The notes: generated by a model from the sequence alone, not told the origin. A stretch of DNA of 36,904 nt from Lachnospiraceae bacterium (GCA_009774655.1 VSOD01000003.1:1-36904), one strand, 5' to 3'. Positions 22,214 through 29,413 are shown, counted from the stretch's first letter. A program made the numbers and translations.

Positions 22214-23611
22214 TTAATCCTCTGTCTCTTCCTCTGCATCCTGCCTTTCTTCCGCCTCCTGCTTTGCCGCCACGATGGCCGCGGCCTCATCCTCCGTCAG
22301 GGAGTAGGCATCCATCAGATACCAGATGAGCAGCTGCGGGATATCAAAAGACAGAGCGTCATTTCTCTTCCGCTCCAGCTCCGTCTCCTTATCGGTGATA
22401 TAACTGTCATCGAAATCCACCAGGATCTCCGTTTCCAGATCATAACCTGTCCCGTTGAAAGTATTCGAGAACCACATCACCGCCCGGCAGATGTCCTGTA
22501 TGTACCGGATCGCTTCCTGACGCTGTCGGTTCAGCTCCTGCATCTGGTCCTGCCTCTCTCCGATATACTCCGTCGCGGTCGTGATCTGGCCATTCTCGAA
22601 ACTGTATTTCTTCGTACCGTACCCGAAGGACATGGACAGGATGGACAGCGCCAGCTCAAAAGCCTTCGTAATCTGGTCGATGCGGATATCCGGATTGTAT
22701 TCCTGGATCAGTTCCTTATCCTTTGGCAGCTTCTCCCCCAGGAGCACGAACAGTTTCTTCTGTTCCGGTGTCAGCGCCGGTCTTCCGTCCTTTCCAAACT
22801 CGCAGAGCAGTTCATTGACCAGCAGGATCTTCTCCGCCTTGTCCAGATCGCTGTACAGGACGTTATAGCACAGATCTATGGCTTTCAGCATGGGAATGGC
22901 ATTCCAGAGTTTTGGCAGGCCGAAGCCCTCCATGTCATCCAGGTTGTTGACTTCCGCATTGCGCATCACCGCAAAAGGCTTTACGTCCCCAAGCTGCAGG
23001 ACTGCCTCCATCTCTTTCAGCTCATGTCCCAGATCGTCAAAGACATGCGTTTCTGAGAAATAGGTTCCCTGCTCATCCAGCGTGAACAGTACGAGCGTCG
23101 TCTGCTTCTTCCCCTTTTGCAGCGAACTGCCGGAGAAGGCTGCCTCCGTGACGATGTCATTTTCTACCGTGAGCGGTATGAAACAATCTGCCTCCACGTA
23201 ATTGAGCCTGACCCTGCCGCCCCTTACCATGCCATCATCGTAAAGCACCGCCCGGTGATCCAGCCGGACATAACAGGCCACAGTCCCGTCTGCGGATGTC
23301 TTCTCCAGTTGCCTGCGATACTGGGTGTTGAACTGGTTATCCGAAAGAAGTGTGTTGACTGCTTCCGCCTGTTCCCCGGCCCCCGCATTGATCTCCAGTA
23401 CCTCACACAGGTTTGCATCGTCGGAGCAACAGCGCTTCGCGAAATTCAGCCTGCTCAGCTCATACTCCACGCCCTGGATCGTCCTGCGGTCGTGAAACCC
23501 TTTGATCCGTCTGTTTGCATACCAGTCGTCACAGATCTGTATGATCTCTGCCGCCCTGGTATTGATGTGATACCCCTTTTTCTCTAAAAATGTCTTGACA
23601 CAGCCTTCCAT
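22214..23611 (-). CDS. portal protein (SPP1 gp6-like)
   Basis: This 465-residue protein forms the dodecameric portal through which DNA enters and leaves the head. It lies between the large terminase and the minor head gene. The helical middle (FELALSILSMSFGYGTKKYS) and acidic C-terminus (EAAAIVAAKQEAEERQDAEE) fit the SPP1-type portal family, with the usual length of 450-500 residues. The N-terminal part has NRRIKGFHDRRTIQGVEYE. AGGAGG stands 4-5 bases before the ATG. It starts just downstream of the terminase stop, so terminase and portal are co-expressed. Confidence 0.88.
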   Translation of the reverse strand: MEGCVKTFLEKKGYHINTRAAEIIQICDDWYANRRIKGFHDRRTIQGVEYELSRLNFAKRCCSDDANLCEVLEINAGAGEQAEAVNTLLSDNQFNTQYRRQLEKTSADGTVACYVRLDHRAVLYDDGMVRGGRVRLNYVEADCFIPLTVENDIVTEAAFSGSSLQKGKKQTTLVLFTLDEQGTYFSETHVFDDLGHELKEMEAVLQLGDVKPFAVMRNAEVNNLDDMEGFGLPKLWNAIPMLKAIDLCYNVLYSDLDKAEKILLVNELLCEFGKDGRPALTPEQKKLFVLLGEKLPKDKELIQEYNPDIRIDQITKAFELALSILSMSFGYGTKKYSFENGQITTATEYIGERQDQMQELNRQRQEAIRYIQDICRAVMWFSNTFNGTGYDLETEILVDFDDSYITDKETELERKRNDALSFDIPQLLIWYLMDAYSLTEDEAAAIVAAKQEAEERQDAEEETED

Positions 23612-23619
23612 GGTTCCTC

Positions 23620-24954
23620 CTATCTGTTCAGGTCGATATACTCTACAAAATCAAGCCAGGTGTAGCAGAAACAGTCCCACCAGTCATTGCAGTTTCCTAT
23701 GTTCTTATCTTCCGGCCGCTCCGGATGGTCTTCATCCCAACGCAGGGACGAGATCGACTTTCTTATCCGTGTACATCTCTTATTGATCTTGAGCCGCCCG
23801 GTGTTGAACAGCAGGTCCACCGTCTTCGGCCTTTCGGACACTTCGTTTTTGAGACAGCCTTCGATATTCCTGTAAGGGAGCCCCGCTTCTTTCGCCGCGC
23901 TGATCAGGGAATTGATCATCGTCGGGCTGGCGCTGTCCGGGAAGATCCAGTCCACCCGGCCGTACTTCTCTGTCACCATACGGTAGAATCCTATGAATCT
24001 GTCGCATATCTTTTTTGCGTCTATGTCCTCCGACAGCGGCAGGCCATCCTCTTCCAGCAGGCGTAAGTCATGGTATCGGTTCATGTAACCGGTAAGGGCG
24101 AAGGTCGTCATGGATCCGTTACCACCAAAGTCGATGCCCATCACCAGTTTAAAGAAGGAGACCTTCAACTCGTCGTTCTGGTCAAAGATCTCGCTGTCAT
24201 CAAACAGATACGGCAGATCGTCTTCGGCAAAGTACCGGAAGATAAGACCGGACGCAAGCACCCACAGCCCGCGGATGAACCGGTCATAGAACACGCCTTT
24301 ATAACGGCGCTCATAACTCTCGATCACTTCCGGCGCCAGACTTAGGTTGTCATACATGTTGAAGTGGATCCGGATCAGCTTCTTCTCCGTGCGCTTGTCG
24401 ATCCACTCTGTCTTGAAATAGTGATCCGGCCCCTCAGGATTGCAGTTGAACCAGAACTTGAATCCCTTCTTGGAACAACGGCCCGTGGCCTGATTGACGA
24501 AGGATTCCGGCATCAGCGCCACTTCATCGAAGAATACGCCGGCCAGCGTGATGCCCTGCACCAGATCCTGCGAGCCCTCATCCTTGCCGCCGAACAGATA
24601 GAAAGTGTTCTCTACAGGCCCCTTGCGGATAATCAGATAATCCTCTGACCGGTGCTCCTCCACCTGATAGCTCCGTGACAGCAGCATGTTTTTTAACTGC
24701 CTGATCACGTTCCGGCGCAGGGACTGGATCGTCTTGCCGCACAGGGCAAGGTTCTCACCGTCAAAGGTCTCCATAGCCCACATGACGAAGGACAGGGACA
24801 TGACCGTGGTCTTGCCGGATCGGATCGAGCCGTCGCAGATGATCCCCTCCATATCCGCATAAGGGCTTCCCGGCATCCACCATTCCAGGACCATCTTCTG
24901 TTTACGGCTGAACGGGGTGAATTTGAAGAGTGCTTTACGTTTCAACGATATCAT
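23620..24954 (-). CDS. terL: terminase large subunit
   Basis: A 444-residue motor that pumps DNA into the prohead and cuts it. The ATPase part has Walker A GSIRSGKT (42-49) and Walker B VFFDE (140-144). The nuclease part starts with MGIDFGG (D275) and includes VDWIFPDSASP, an RNase-H-like acidic site. It resembles PBSX/SPP1-type large terminases. It overlaps the small subunit gene by 20 bases. The ATG at 24954 touches GAGGGGG with almost no spacing; a TTG three codons later has better spacing, so the exact start is unsure by a few residues. Confidence 0.93.
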   Translation of the reverse strand: MISLKRKALFKFTPFSRKQKMVLEWWMPGSPYADMEGIICDGSIRSGKTTVMSLSFVMWAMETFDGENLALCGKTIQSLRRNVIRQLKNMLLSRSYQVEEHRSEDYLIIRKGPVENTFYLFGGKDEGSQDLVQGITLAGVFFDEVALMPESFVNQATGRCSKKGFKFWFNCNPEGPDHYFKTEWIDKRTEKKLIRIHFNMYDNLSLAPEVIESYERRYKGVFYDRFIRGLWVLASGLIFRYFAEDDLPYLFDDSEIFDQNDELKVSFFKLVMGIDFGGNGSMTTFALTGYMNRYHDLRLLEEDGLPLSEDIDAKKICDRFIGFYRMVTEKYGRVDWIFPDSASPTMINSLISAAKEAGLPYRNIEGCLKNEVSERPKTVDLLFNTGRLKINKRCTRIRKSISSLRWDEDHPERPEDKNIGNCNDWWDCFCYTWLDFVEYIDLNR

Positions 24955-25723
24955 CCCCCTCGAAGGTAGCCGCTGCTTCTCCTTTCAGCGCTTCCAGGAA
25001 GCCGTCCGACTCAAACTCCTGTGTCTCGCCGCCCTCTTTCTCTGCACGTCTGCGCTCATAGTCAGCCTTATACCTGCTCTCTGGATGCATCAGGAAATAC
25101 CTGGTCAGCCAGTCGATGGCCTTCTGGCGGTCTGACAGCTTTATGGAGATCCCGTTCTTGCCTTCCTTTATCTCCTGGATCATCTGCGTATCTGTGAACG
25201 CTGACTCCTGCAGATCGACTCCCATGCTCCCGAAAGTGACGTAATCACCCATATCAGCAAAAGCGATCCTCATCTGGATCTCAACGATGTCTTCTGCATC
25301 TGCGACGATCTGCTGGCGTTTCAGTTCTTTCAGGCGGTCAATTTCTGCTTTTATACAAGGATTTACAAGGAGCCTGTATCCTTCTGCATTTGCCACATCA
25401 TAACTACATCCATATACCTTGAGGTAACTCTGAGTGGCATTAAATGTCCTGCTGTAATAGACGCAGAACAGCTGCTGTTCCGGTGTCAGGTCTTCATTCT
25501 GCAGTGTCTCTTTCGTACCGTCATCCTGCGCTCTGGATACCGGTGCACGCCTTTTATTTTGTGTGCACCCTTTTTCCTTTTTGTGTGCACCCTTTTTTCT
25601 ATCCCAGCCATGTCTTTTCTTCCAGCTCTTGACCGTGTTGATAGTGGTGTCGTATTTCTCCGCTATGTCCTTGTATTTCATCCCCGCCATGTAATCCGCT
25701 TCCGCCCTCTGGTAGTTTTCCAC
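24935..25723 (-). CDS. terS: terminase small subunit
   Basis: A 262-residue protein that recognises phage DNA and loads the large subunit. Residues about 8-40 form a helix-turn-helix (MKYKDIAEKYDTTINTVKSW). A basic, low-complexity linker follows (KKGAHKKEKGCTQNKRRAPV), then the Terminase_2 region (LTPEQQLFCVYYSRTFNATQ; NAEGYRLLVNPCIKAEIDRL) and an acidic tail. The start is GTG at 25723, with GGGGTGAGA ahead. It is the first gene after a promoter-terminator leader (25848-25741). The packaging site is probably in or near this gene, but I cannot identify it by eye. Confidence 0.88.
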   Translation of the reverse strand: MENYQRAEADYMAGMKYKDIAEKYDTTINTVKSWKKRHGWDRKKGAHKKEKGCTQNKRRAPVSRAQDDGTKETLQNEDLTPEQQLFCVYYSRTFNATQSYLKVYGCSYDVANAEGYRLLVNPCIKAEIDRLKELKRQQIVADAEDIVEIQMRIAFADMGDYVTFGSMGVDLQESAFTDTQMIQEIKEGKNGISIKLSDRQKAIDWLTRYFLMHPESRYKADYERRRAEKEGGETQEFESDGFLEALKGEAAATFEGDDIVET

Positions 25724-25740
25724 TATCTCACCCCGCTTTC

Positions 25741-25785
25741 AAAAATAAAAAGAACCGGCACATGAATCACTCCATGCATCGGCTC
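25741..25785 (-). terminator. terminator-like hairpin in the leader of the packaging operon
   Basis: On the minus strand GAGCCG (25785-25780) pairs with CGGTTC (25757-25752); an A-C mismatch and a second 6-bp helix continue the stem to a loop near 25771-25765. TTTTTATTTTT follows at 25751-25741. It stands 18 bases before the terminase small subunit start and about 30 bases after the candidate promoter start point. Confidence 0.75.
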
Positions 25786-25819
25786 TAAGGCTCTGAAAAA
25801 TTTATCTTCGATTTTTTTC

Positions 25820-25848
25820 ATTATAGCAATCCTGATAAATATTTGCAA
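25820..25848 (-). promoter_or_regulatory. candidate late promoter upstream of terminase
   Basis: On the minus strand TTGCAA (25848-25843), a 17-base spacer and a perfect TATAAT (25825-25820) fit a vegetative promoter. Transcription would start near 25813, run about 28 bases, and meet the hairpin at 25785-25741. The -35 hexamer is the same as in the tRNA promoter at 27169-27196. Confidence 0.6.
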
Positions 25849-26204
25849 CGATTCCTTACAATCCATCTTCTTATTTCCCATGTGATTTTCCAACAAAATC
25901 GTATATCCATACCTGTGCATTTACTAAACACTTTCACAATACGGTATCTGCGTGAGGTCGGATAGTAATATGCCTCTCTTATCTGCTCAAATAATAGATT
26001 CACGGCATCTATAGCTTCGAGTATTTTTTCAGCAAATACATTCCATGCTCTTGCTACTTTGTCAGCAATTTCCCTTAGCAACTTTCTACTGTCTCCAATA
26101 ACCTTTTCTGCATTGTAAAGTTGCCGTTTAAACTCAATGATCGTAATTCCTCTAGCTTCAATCCCAACTCTGTCTTTTTCTTCAAAACAAAGAATCACGC
26201 CCAT
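25821..26204 (-). CDS. hypothetical helical phage protein
   Basis: A 127-residue protein with no recognised family. The middle is a long amphipathic helix region (AEKVIGDSRKLLREIADKVA; FAEKILEAIDAVNLLFEQI), and the last 45 residues are basic and aromatic (YYYPTSRRYRIVKVF; WEIRRWIVRNRC), which could bind nucleic acid or membrane. I chose the ATG at 26204 because AGGAGGGATT directly precedes it; the upstream in-frame ATG at 26324 would lie fully inside the preceding zinc-ribbon gene. It overlaps that gene by 23 bases. Its 3' end contains the candidate late promoter. Confidence 0.65.
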   Translation of the reverse strand: MGVILCFEEKDRVGIEARGITIIEFKRQLYNAEKVIGDSRKLLREIADKVARAWNVFAEKILEAIDAVNLLFEQIREAYYYPTSRRYRIVKVFSKCTGMDIRFCWKITWEIRRWIVRNRCKYLSGLL

Positions 26205-26370
26205 AATCCCTCCTATCCCATTCACAATCTCTATCCAGGAATCTGATACACTCCGGGCAGACAAAGAACTGTTCTGAGATCTCTTTTCCGTCCTTATCAC
26301 GGTCGATAACTTCTTCCTGAACATCTATTTCTATTTCCTTACCGCATTTATCACAAATACAAGTTTTCAC
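26182..26370 (-). CDS. small zinc-ribbon-like phage protein
   Basis: A 62-residue protein with two CxxC pairs (CDKC at residues 6-9; CPEC at about 38-41) that should bind one zinc. The first half is typical of small phage zinc-ribbon proteins (ICDKCGKEIEIDVQEEVIDR); the C-terminus is charged (DCEWDRRDYGRDSLF). The start is GTG at 26370 with GGAGGGGG 7 bases upstream. It lies in a run of tiny genes between DNA metabolism and packaging, a place where late regulators are often found. A regulatory role is possible but not shown. Confidence 0.72.
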   Translation of the reverse strand: MKTCICDKCGKEIEIDVQEEVIDRDKDGKEISEQFFVCPECIRFLDRDCEWDRRDYGRDSLF

Positions 26371-26392
26371 GTTGATCCCCCTCCGTTATATC

Positions 26393-26551
26393 TCAGTTTA
26401 ACCTGTCAAGCGGGCATTCCCCGCCGTCTCTGATTACATCACATAAGCACTCTTCATCTGCAGTGTCTCGATACTTGCAATAATTATCGCATATGTCTTC
26501 TGCGATCTCCTGTAGTATCTGTCTCACTGATTTAATAACACTTCCAGTCAT
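26393..26551 (-). CDS. small cysteine-containing phage protein
   Basis: A 52-residue acidic protein. Four cysteines (NYCKYRDTADEECLCDVI and then GGECPLDRL) look like a compact metal site, a pattern I know from small clostridial phage proteins ending in CPLDRL or CPLNRL. I chose the ATG at 26551 (MTGSVIKS) because GGAGGTGAAGGA stands just before it; the longer frame would run through the junction motif. The stop of the preceding tiny gene is inside the same junction motif. The function is unknown. Confidence 0.7.
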   Translation of the reverse strand: MTGSVIKSVRQILQEIAEDICDNYCKYRDTADEECLCDVIRDGGECPLDRLN

Positions 26552-26571
26552 TCCTTCACCTCCACTAAAGT

Positions 26572-26706
26572 TCAATCTGCTGCAAGACCCTCGCACAATT
26601 CATCCTCGAGTTCGTCCCACTCTTCGTTCTCCATCCACTCCATATACGTTTCCTTTTCAGCCCGCAATATTTCTGCCACTATATGTGCCAATTCTCTCAC
26701 ACTCAT
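26572..26706 (-). CDS. tiny acidic hypothetical protein
   Basis: A 44-residue, very acidic protein (MSVRELAHIVAEILRAEKE; EWMENEEWDELEDELCEGL). It is a single amphipathic helix with an acidic second half and so could mimic DNA, as some anti-restriction proteins do, though it is far shorter than those. AGTGGAGGT stands 5-6 bases before the ATG. Both its ribosome site and its stop codon lie inside copies of the repeated junction motif, which argues that this frame is really used. Confidence 0.65.
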   Translation of the reverse strand: MSVRELAHIVAEILRAEKETYMEWMENEEWDELEDELCEGLAAD

Positions 26707-26725
26707 TTCATACCTCCACTAAAGT

Positions 26726-26851
26726 TTAAATCATCCCAATTATGCCTAAAAATATATAAGAGCCAACCATAACAAACGCCATCTCGACTACGCCAGCATT
26801 GTACTTTCTTACGATATAAATACCTATTGCTACAGATATTATTGTTCTCAA
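26726..26851 (-). CDS. tiny two-helix membrane protein
   Basis: A 41-residue protein starting at TTG 26851, with the strong GTGGAGGT 6 bases upstream. It has two hydrophobic segments (TIISVAIGIYIV and EMAFVMVGSYIFLGIIGM) joined by a short basic turn (RKYNAG), so it should sit in the membrane as a hairpin. The stop lies inside a junction motif copy. Possible roles include superinfection exclusion or a pinholin-like helper, but no family is recognised. The longer frame starting at 26908 would overlap the upstream gene, so I prefer the TTG. Confidence 0.6.
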   Translation of the reverse strand: MRTIISVAIGIYIVRKYNAGVVEMAFVMVGSYIFLGIIGMI

Positions 26852-26876
26852 AATATTACCTCCACTAAAGTTCAAT

Positions 26877-27140
26877 TTATTCTGTATATAGCCTACTTTC
26901 CCACCCACATTTGCGACATTTATAAGCCCAACACCCTATACCATCTGACACCGACGCGTCATATGCCATGGCTTTATCCCGGTTACTCATATATCCTTTC
27001 TGCGTGTAGGGATTGATAATCCTGCCCGAATTAGCATCGTACATTTTTGTCAGCGCTGCCTGCAATATCTCCGTAATTCGCCTGCTCCCACAATTCGGAC
27101 ATAAAATGACCCCACATTCATTTATTACTTCATTACCCAT
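26877..27140 (-). CDS. zinc-ribbon phage protein
   Basis: An 87-residue protein with CPNC near residues 14-17 and CRKC near residues 75-78, a two-strand zinc ribbon with a long insert (NPYTQKGYMSNRDKAMAYDA). The N-terminus reads MGNEVINECGVILCPNCGS. GAGGTGGAAG precedes the ATG at 27140. The function is unknown; zinc ribbons with such inserts occur in small nucleic-acid-binding phage proteins. It is the first gene of the tiny-gene run downstream (leftward) of the opposing tRNA. Confidence 0.7.
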   Translation of the reverse strand: MGNEVINECGVILCPNCGSRRITEILQAALTKMYDANSGRIINPYTQKGYMSNRDKAMAYDASVSDGIGCWAYKCRKCGWESRLYTE

Positions 27141-27168
27141 CTTCCACCTCTGCTTGAAGTTCAAACTA

Positions 27169-27196
27169 TTGCAAAATTCCCCCGCCGTGTTATAAT
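27169..27196 (+). promoter_or_regulatory. promoter of the phage tRNA gene
   Basis: TTGCAA (27169-27174), 16 bases, then a perfect TATAAT (27191-27196). The expected start point near 27203 is about 3 bases before the mature tRNA 5' end. It faces + strand, against all surrounding phage genes. Confidence 0.7.
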
Positions 27197-27205
27197 AAAA
27201 CCCAT

Positions 27206-27279
27206 GGAAGCATAGCTCAGCTGGGATGAGCGCTCGCCTGACTAGCGGGAGGCCAAGGGTTCGAACCCCTTTGCTTCCA
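27206..27279 (+). tRNA. tRNA with anticodon GAC (valine by anticodon)
   Basis: A full cloverleaf can be drawn. The acceptor stem GGAAGCA/TGCTTCC has 7 perfect pairs with discriminator A at 27279; the D stem is GCTC/GAGC; the anticodon stem CTCGC/GCGGG has a loop CTGACTA with anticodon GAC at 27240-27242. The T arm is AAGGG-TTCGAAC-CCCTT. CCA is not encoded. T stands in the usually purine position 37, and T replaces or follows the conserved A21 in a 9-base D loop. These are unusual and may mark a specialised or slightly decayed tRNA. A T6 run follows directly. It runs opposite to all neighbouring genes and has its own promoter. Confidence 0.85.
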
Positions 27280-27290
27280 TTTTTTGTCTC

Positions 27291-27443
27291 TTAAACCTCC
27301 GTGTAACTCATGCACACCTGTCGCACGATCTCATGCCTGAGCGCCTCGCTGACCGGGATCTTATGCTGCGCGCAGTATCTGTCAACATACTTCCTGAACC
27401 GGCTGTTGAACCTGTATTCATTCTTGATATTTTCATCAGTCAT
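27291..27443 (-). CDS. small conserved phage protein (NEYRFNSRFRKYVDRYC type)
   Basis: A 50-residue helical, basic protein (NEYRFNSRFRKYVDRYCAQH; SEALRHEIVRQVCMSYTEV). I recognise similar short proteins near replication genes in clostridial prophages but not their function; the length and basic helix would fit DNA binding. I chose the ATG at 27443 because GGGAGGAGCAGGA directly precedes it and the start overlaps the previous stop as ATGA. It ends 11 bases from the oppositely oriented tRNA. Confidence 0.68.
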   Translation of the reverse strand: MTDENIKNEYRFNSRFRKYVDRYCAQHKIPVSEALRHEIVRQVCMSYTEV

Positions 27444-27586
27444 TCCTGCTCCTCCCTTTCCTGCCGCCCTATGCATCTCTCGATAAAACAGTCATCGCAT
27501 GGCGGTATCTCGCATTCACCATATCTTACAAAAGGACAGGGGTGCTGCATATAGTCTGCTTCTTCTGTGTCGTCATACATTCTCAT
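27440..27586 (-). CDS. small cysteine-rich phage protein
   Basis: A 48-residue protein with five cysteines (CPFVRYGECEIPPCDDCFIE and RC), which should form a compact zinc site, and an acidic C-terminus (RQEREEQE). GGAGGCGCAGAG precedes the ATG at 27586. It is translationally coupled to the next gene through an ATGA overlap (27440-27443). The function is unknown. The SNF2 helicase gene ends 18 bases upstream. Confidence 0.68.
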   Translation of the reverse strand: MRMYDDTEEADYMQHPCPFVRYGECEIPPCDDCFIERCIGRQEREEQE

Positions 27587-27604
27587 CTCTGCGCCTCCTT
27601 CTTT

Positions 27605-29017
27605 CTACGTTTTTGCCTGAATATACTTATCCACCCTTGCCTTGAGTGCCTCCAAAAGTGCCGCCTGACAGTCTCCTTTGCGCCGCAGTGCACTCATGAC
27701 GTCCTCATCTACCGTACCGGCCGCAAGAAGGTGATGTACGTACACCGTATGCTTCTGCCCCTGCCTGTGCAGTCTCGCGTTTGCCTGCTGGTACAGTTCC
27801 AGATTCCAGTTCAGACCGAACCAGATCACGTCGCTGCCTCCTTCCTGCAGGTTCAGACCGTAGGCCACGCTGGCCGGATGGGCCAGCAGGATGTCGATCC
27901 GCCCTGCATTCCAGTCTGCGATATCCGCCGTCCCCTTAAGTTCCCTCACGGCCAGCTTTGTCTTTGCCAGTACCCTGTGTATCCTCTCAAGGTCATGCCG
28001 GAAGTTATAAAACACAAGCGCGTGTTTCCCGCCCAATTCTTCTAACAGTTCCAGAAATCCCTCCAGCTTGTTGTCGTGGATCTGGACCACCTCCCTTTCC
28101 TCTGTCACATGGTCGTCCACCGCAGTCTCTTTCGTGTGATAGACTGCCCCGTTTGCAAGCTGCAGGAGCTTCCCTGAGAGTACGGCGGCGCTCCCCGCGT
28201 CCAACGCCCCGTCCGGCAGTTCCAGGATCTGCTCCCGCTCCATCTCTTCGTAAGCGCGCCGCGCCTTTGCATCCAGCTGAACATAGCGGACGTTATCGAT
28301 CCGGTCAGGCAGGCTCAGGTAATCTTTTGCCGAAAGGCTGATACAGATATCCCTGATCAGCTCCTGTATCTTCTCGTTCGCTCCCGGCAACGGCTCGTAG
28401 GAAAAGATCGTGGTCGCGTTCCGCGACGCCGGAACGAAATAGTTGTTCCGGTATTCCGTCAGTGTCCGTCCGAGCCTCTGTCCGCCATCCAGCAGGTACA
28501 GCTGTGCCCATAAGTCTGTCAGGCCGTTTGGGGAAGGCGTACCGGTCAGTTCCACCAGCCGTCTGATATGCCGGCGGATGTTCTTAAGGGCCCTGAACCG
28601 CTTCGCCTGGTGGCTCTTAAAGCTGCTGGACTCATCAATGACCACCATGTCGAAGGGCCAGTCATTCCGGTAATGGTCCACCAGCCAGGGGACATTCTCC
28701 CGGTTGATCACGAAGATGTTTCCCGGACTGTTCAGCGCCCGGATCCGCTTCTCTTTTGCGCCGAGTACCGGCTGTACCTTAAGCAGCCGCAGGTGGTCCC
28801 ATTTATCCTGTTCCCTGGTCCAGGTATCCTCCGCCACTTTCTTTGGTGCGATCACCAGGCATCTGCTGACAAGGAACCGGTTGAAGATCAGGTCACACAC
28901 TGCAGTCAGCGTGATGACCGTCTTCCCCAGGCCCATGTCCAGAAACAGAGCCAGAGCCTCTTCCTGAATGATGCGGGTGATGCAATAACGCTGGTAATCG
29001 TGCGGCACGAACCTCAC
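27605..29017 (-). CDS. SNF2-family DEAD/DEAH-type helicase
   Basis: A 470-residue superfamily-2 ATPase. Motif I is DMGLGKT (27-33); motif II is VVIDESSSFK (DESS in place of DEAH); motif III is LTGTPSPN; and motif VI is QANARLHRQGQ in the C-terminal RecA lobe. Phage SNF2 proteins of this size are thought to move along duplex DNA and aid replication or recombination. The start is GTG at 29017, overlapping the VRR-NUC stop as GTGA, with GGAGG 9 bases upstream. The longer open frame upstream only mirrors the VRR-NUC gene. The coupling of this helicase with VRR-NUC is common in clostridial phages. Confidence 0.92.
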   Translation of the reverse strand: MRFVPHDYQRYCITRIIQEEALALFLDMGLGKTVITLTAVCDLIFNRFLVSRCLVIAPKKVAEDTWTREQDKWDHLRLLKVQPVLGAKEKRIRALNSPGNIFVINRENVPWLVDHYRNDWPFDMVVIDESSSFKSHQAKRFRALKNIRRHIRRLVELTGTPSPNGLTDLWAQLYLLDGGQRLGRTLTEYRNNYFVPASRNATTIFSYEPLPGANEKIQELIRDICISLSAKDYLSLPDRIDNVRYVQLDAKARRAYEEMEREQILELPDGALDAGSAAVLSGKLLQLANGAVYHTKETAVDDHVTEEREVVQIHDNKLEGFLELLEELGGKHALVFYNFRHDLERIHRVLAKTKLAVRELKGTADIADWNAGRIDILLAHPASVAYGLNLQEGGSDVIWFGLNWNLELYQQANARLHRQGQKHTVYVHHLLAAGTVDEDVMSALRRKGDCQAALLEALKARVDKYIQAKT

Positions 29018-29376
29018 AGCAACACTCCTCCCTTCCTGCCCGGGCGGCGGTTTATCATCTCCTCGAACAGCGGATCCCGCGCGTGGGCCACAGGCGCCTG
29101 CCTCTGCAGCTCGGTTATGACCGCCTCTGCGCACTCTAAGCTGTCTACCACTGCGGTATAGCACCCGAGTCCTTCCAGTTCCTGCCGCCTGAACTGCTGC
29201 AGTTTCCGTGGCGTCTCCCCCGGGCGTTTCAATTCCACGAAGCCGATCCGGCCACCCGGCAGCACCACGATCCTGTCAGGCACACCACTGTTGCCCGGCG
29301 ACACGAACTTGTACGCCTTTCCGCCTGCCTGCTCCACAAGCCTGCAGAATCTCCTCTCCAGTTCACTTTCTTTCAT
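29014..29376 (-). CDS. VRR-NUC domain nuclease
   Basis: A 120-residue stand-alone VRR-NUC protein of the PD-(D/E)xK superfamily. The core is SPGNSGVPDRIVV followed by GFVELK, giving D34, E48 and K50 as the metal-binding and catalytic residues; Q60 follows in KLQQF. Relatives (the FAN1 C-terminal domain and phage VRR-NUCs) cut branched or Holliday-type DNA. I chose the ATG at 29376 because AGGAGGAAAGGAC precedes it. It is translationally coupled to the SNF2 helicase, so the two may act as one DNA-processing pair. The C-terminal 30 residues are basic (NRRPGRKGG). Confidence 0.92.
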   Translation of the reverse strand: MKESELERRFCRLVEQAGGKAYKFVSPGNSGVPDRIVVLPGGRIGFVELKRPGETPRKLQQFRRQELEGLGCYTAVVDSLECAEAVITELQRQAPVAHARDPLFEEMINRRPGRKGGVLL

Positions 29377-29413
29377 GTCCTTTCCTCCTGTTCCTGCGAC
29401 ATTCTCCATTTTC

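Larger units (their letters stand above)
26559..27166 (-). repeat. repeated stop-plus-ribosome-site junction motif (four copies)
   Basis: The 18-base minus-strand motif TTGAACTTTAGTGGAGGT occurs at about 26576-26559 and 26876-26859, with one change at 26730-26713 (TTTAAAC) and in a diverged form at about 27165-27148. Each copy holds or touches the stop of the gene before it and the ribosome site of the gene after it. The four copies precede the starts at 26551, 26706, 26851 and 27140. Confidence 0.8.

Noticed and set aside
25723..25920. 65-codon frame across the late promoter and terminator as a normal gene
   Set aside because: It overlaps the promoter, the hairpin and the end of the helical gene, with no ribosome site for its ATGs; I kept it only as a possible leader peptide idea.
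27240..27244. CTA in the tRNA loop as an amber-suppressor anticodon
   Set aside because: The 7-base loop CTGACTA with T at position 33 places GAC, not CTA, at 34-36; reading CTA would break the conserved loop geometry.
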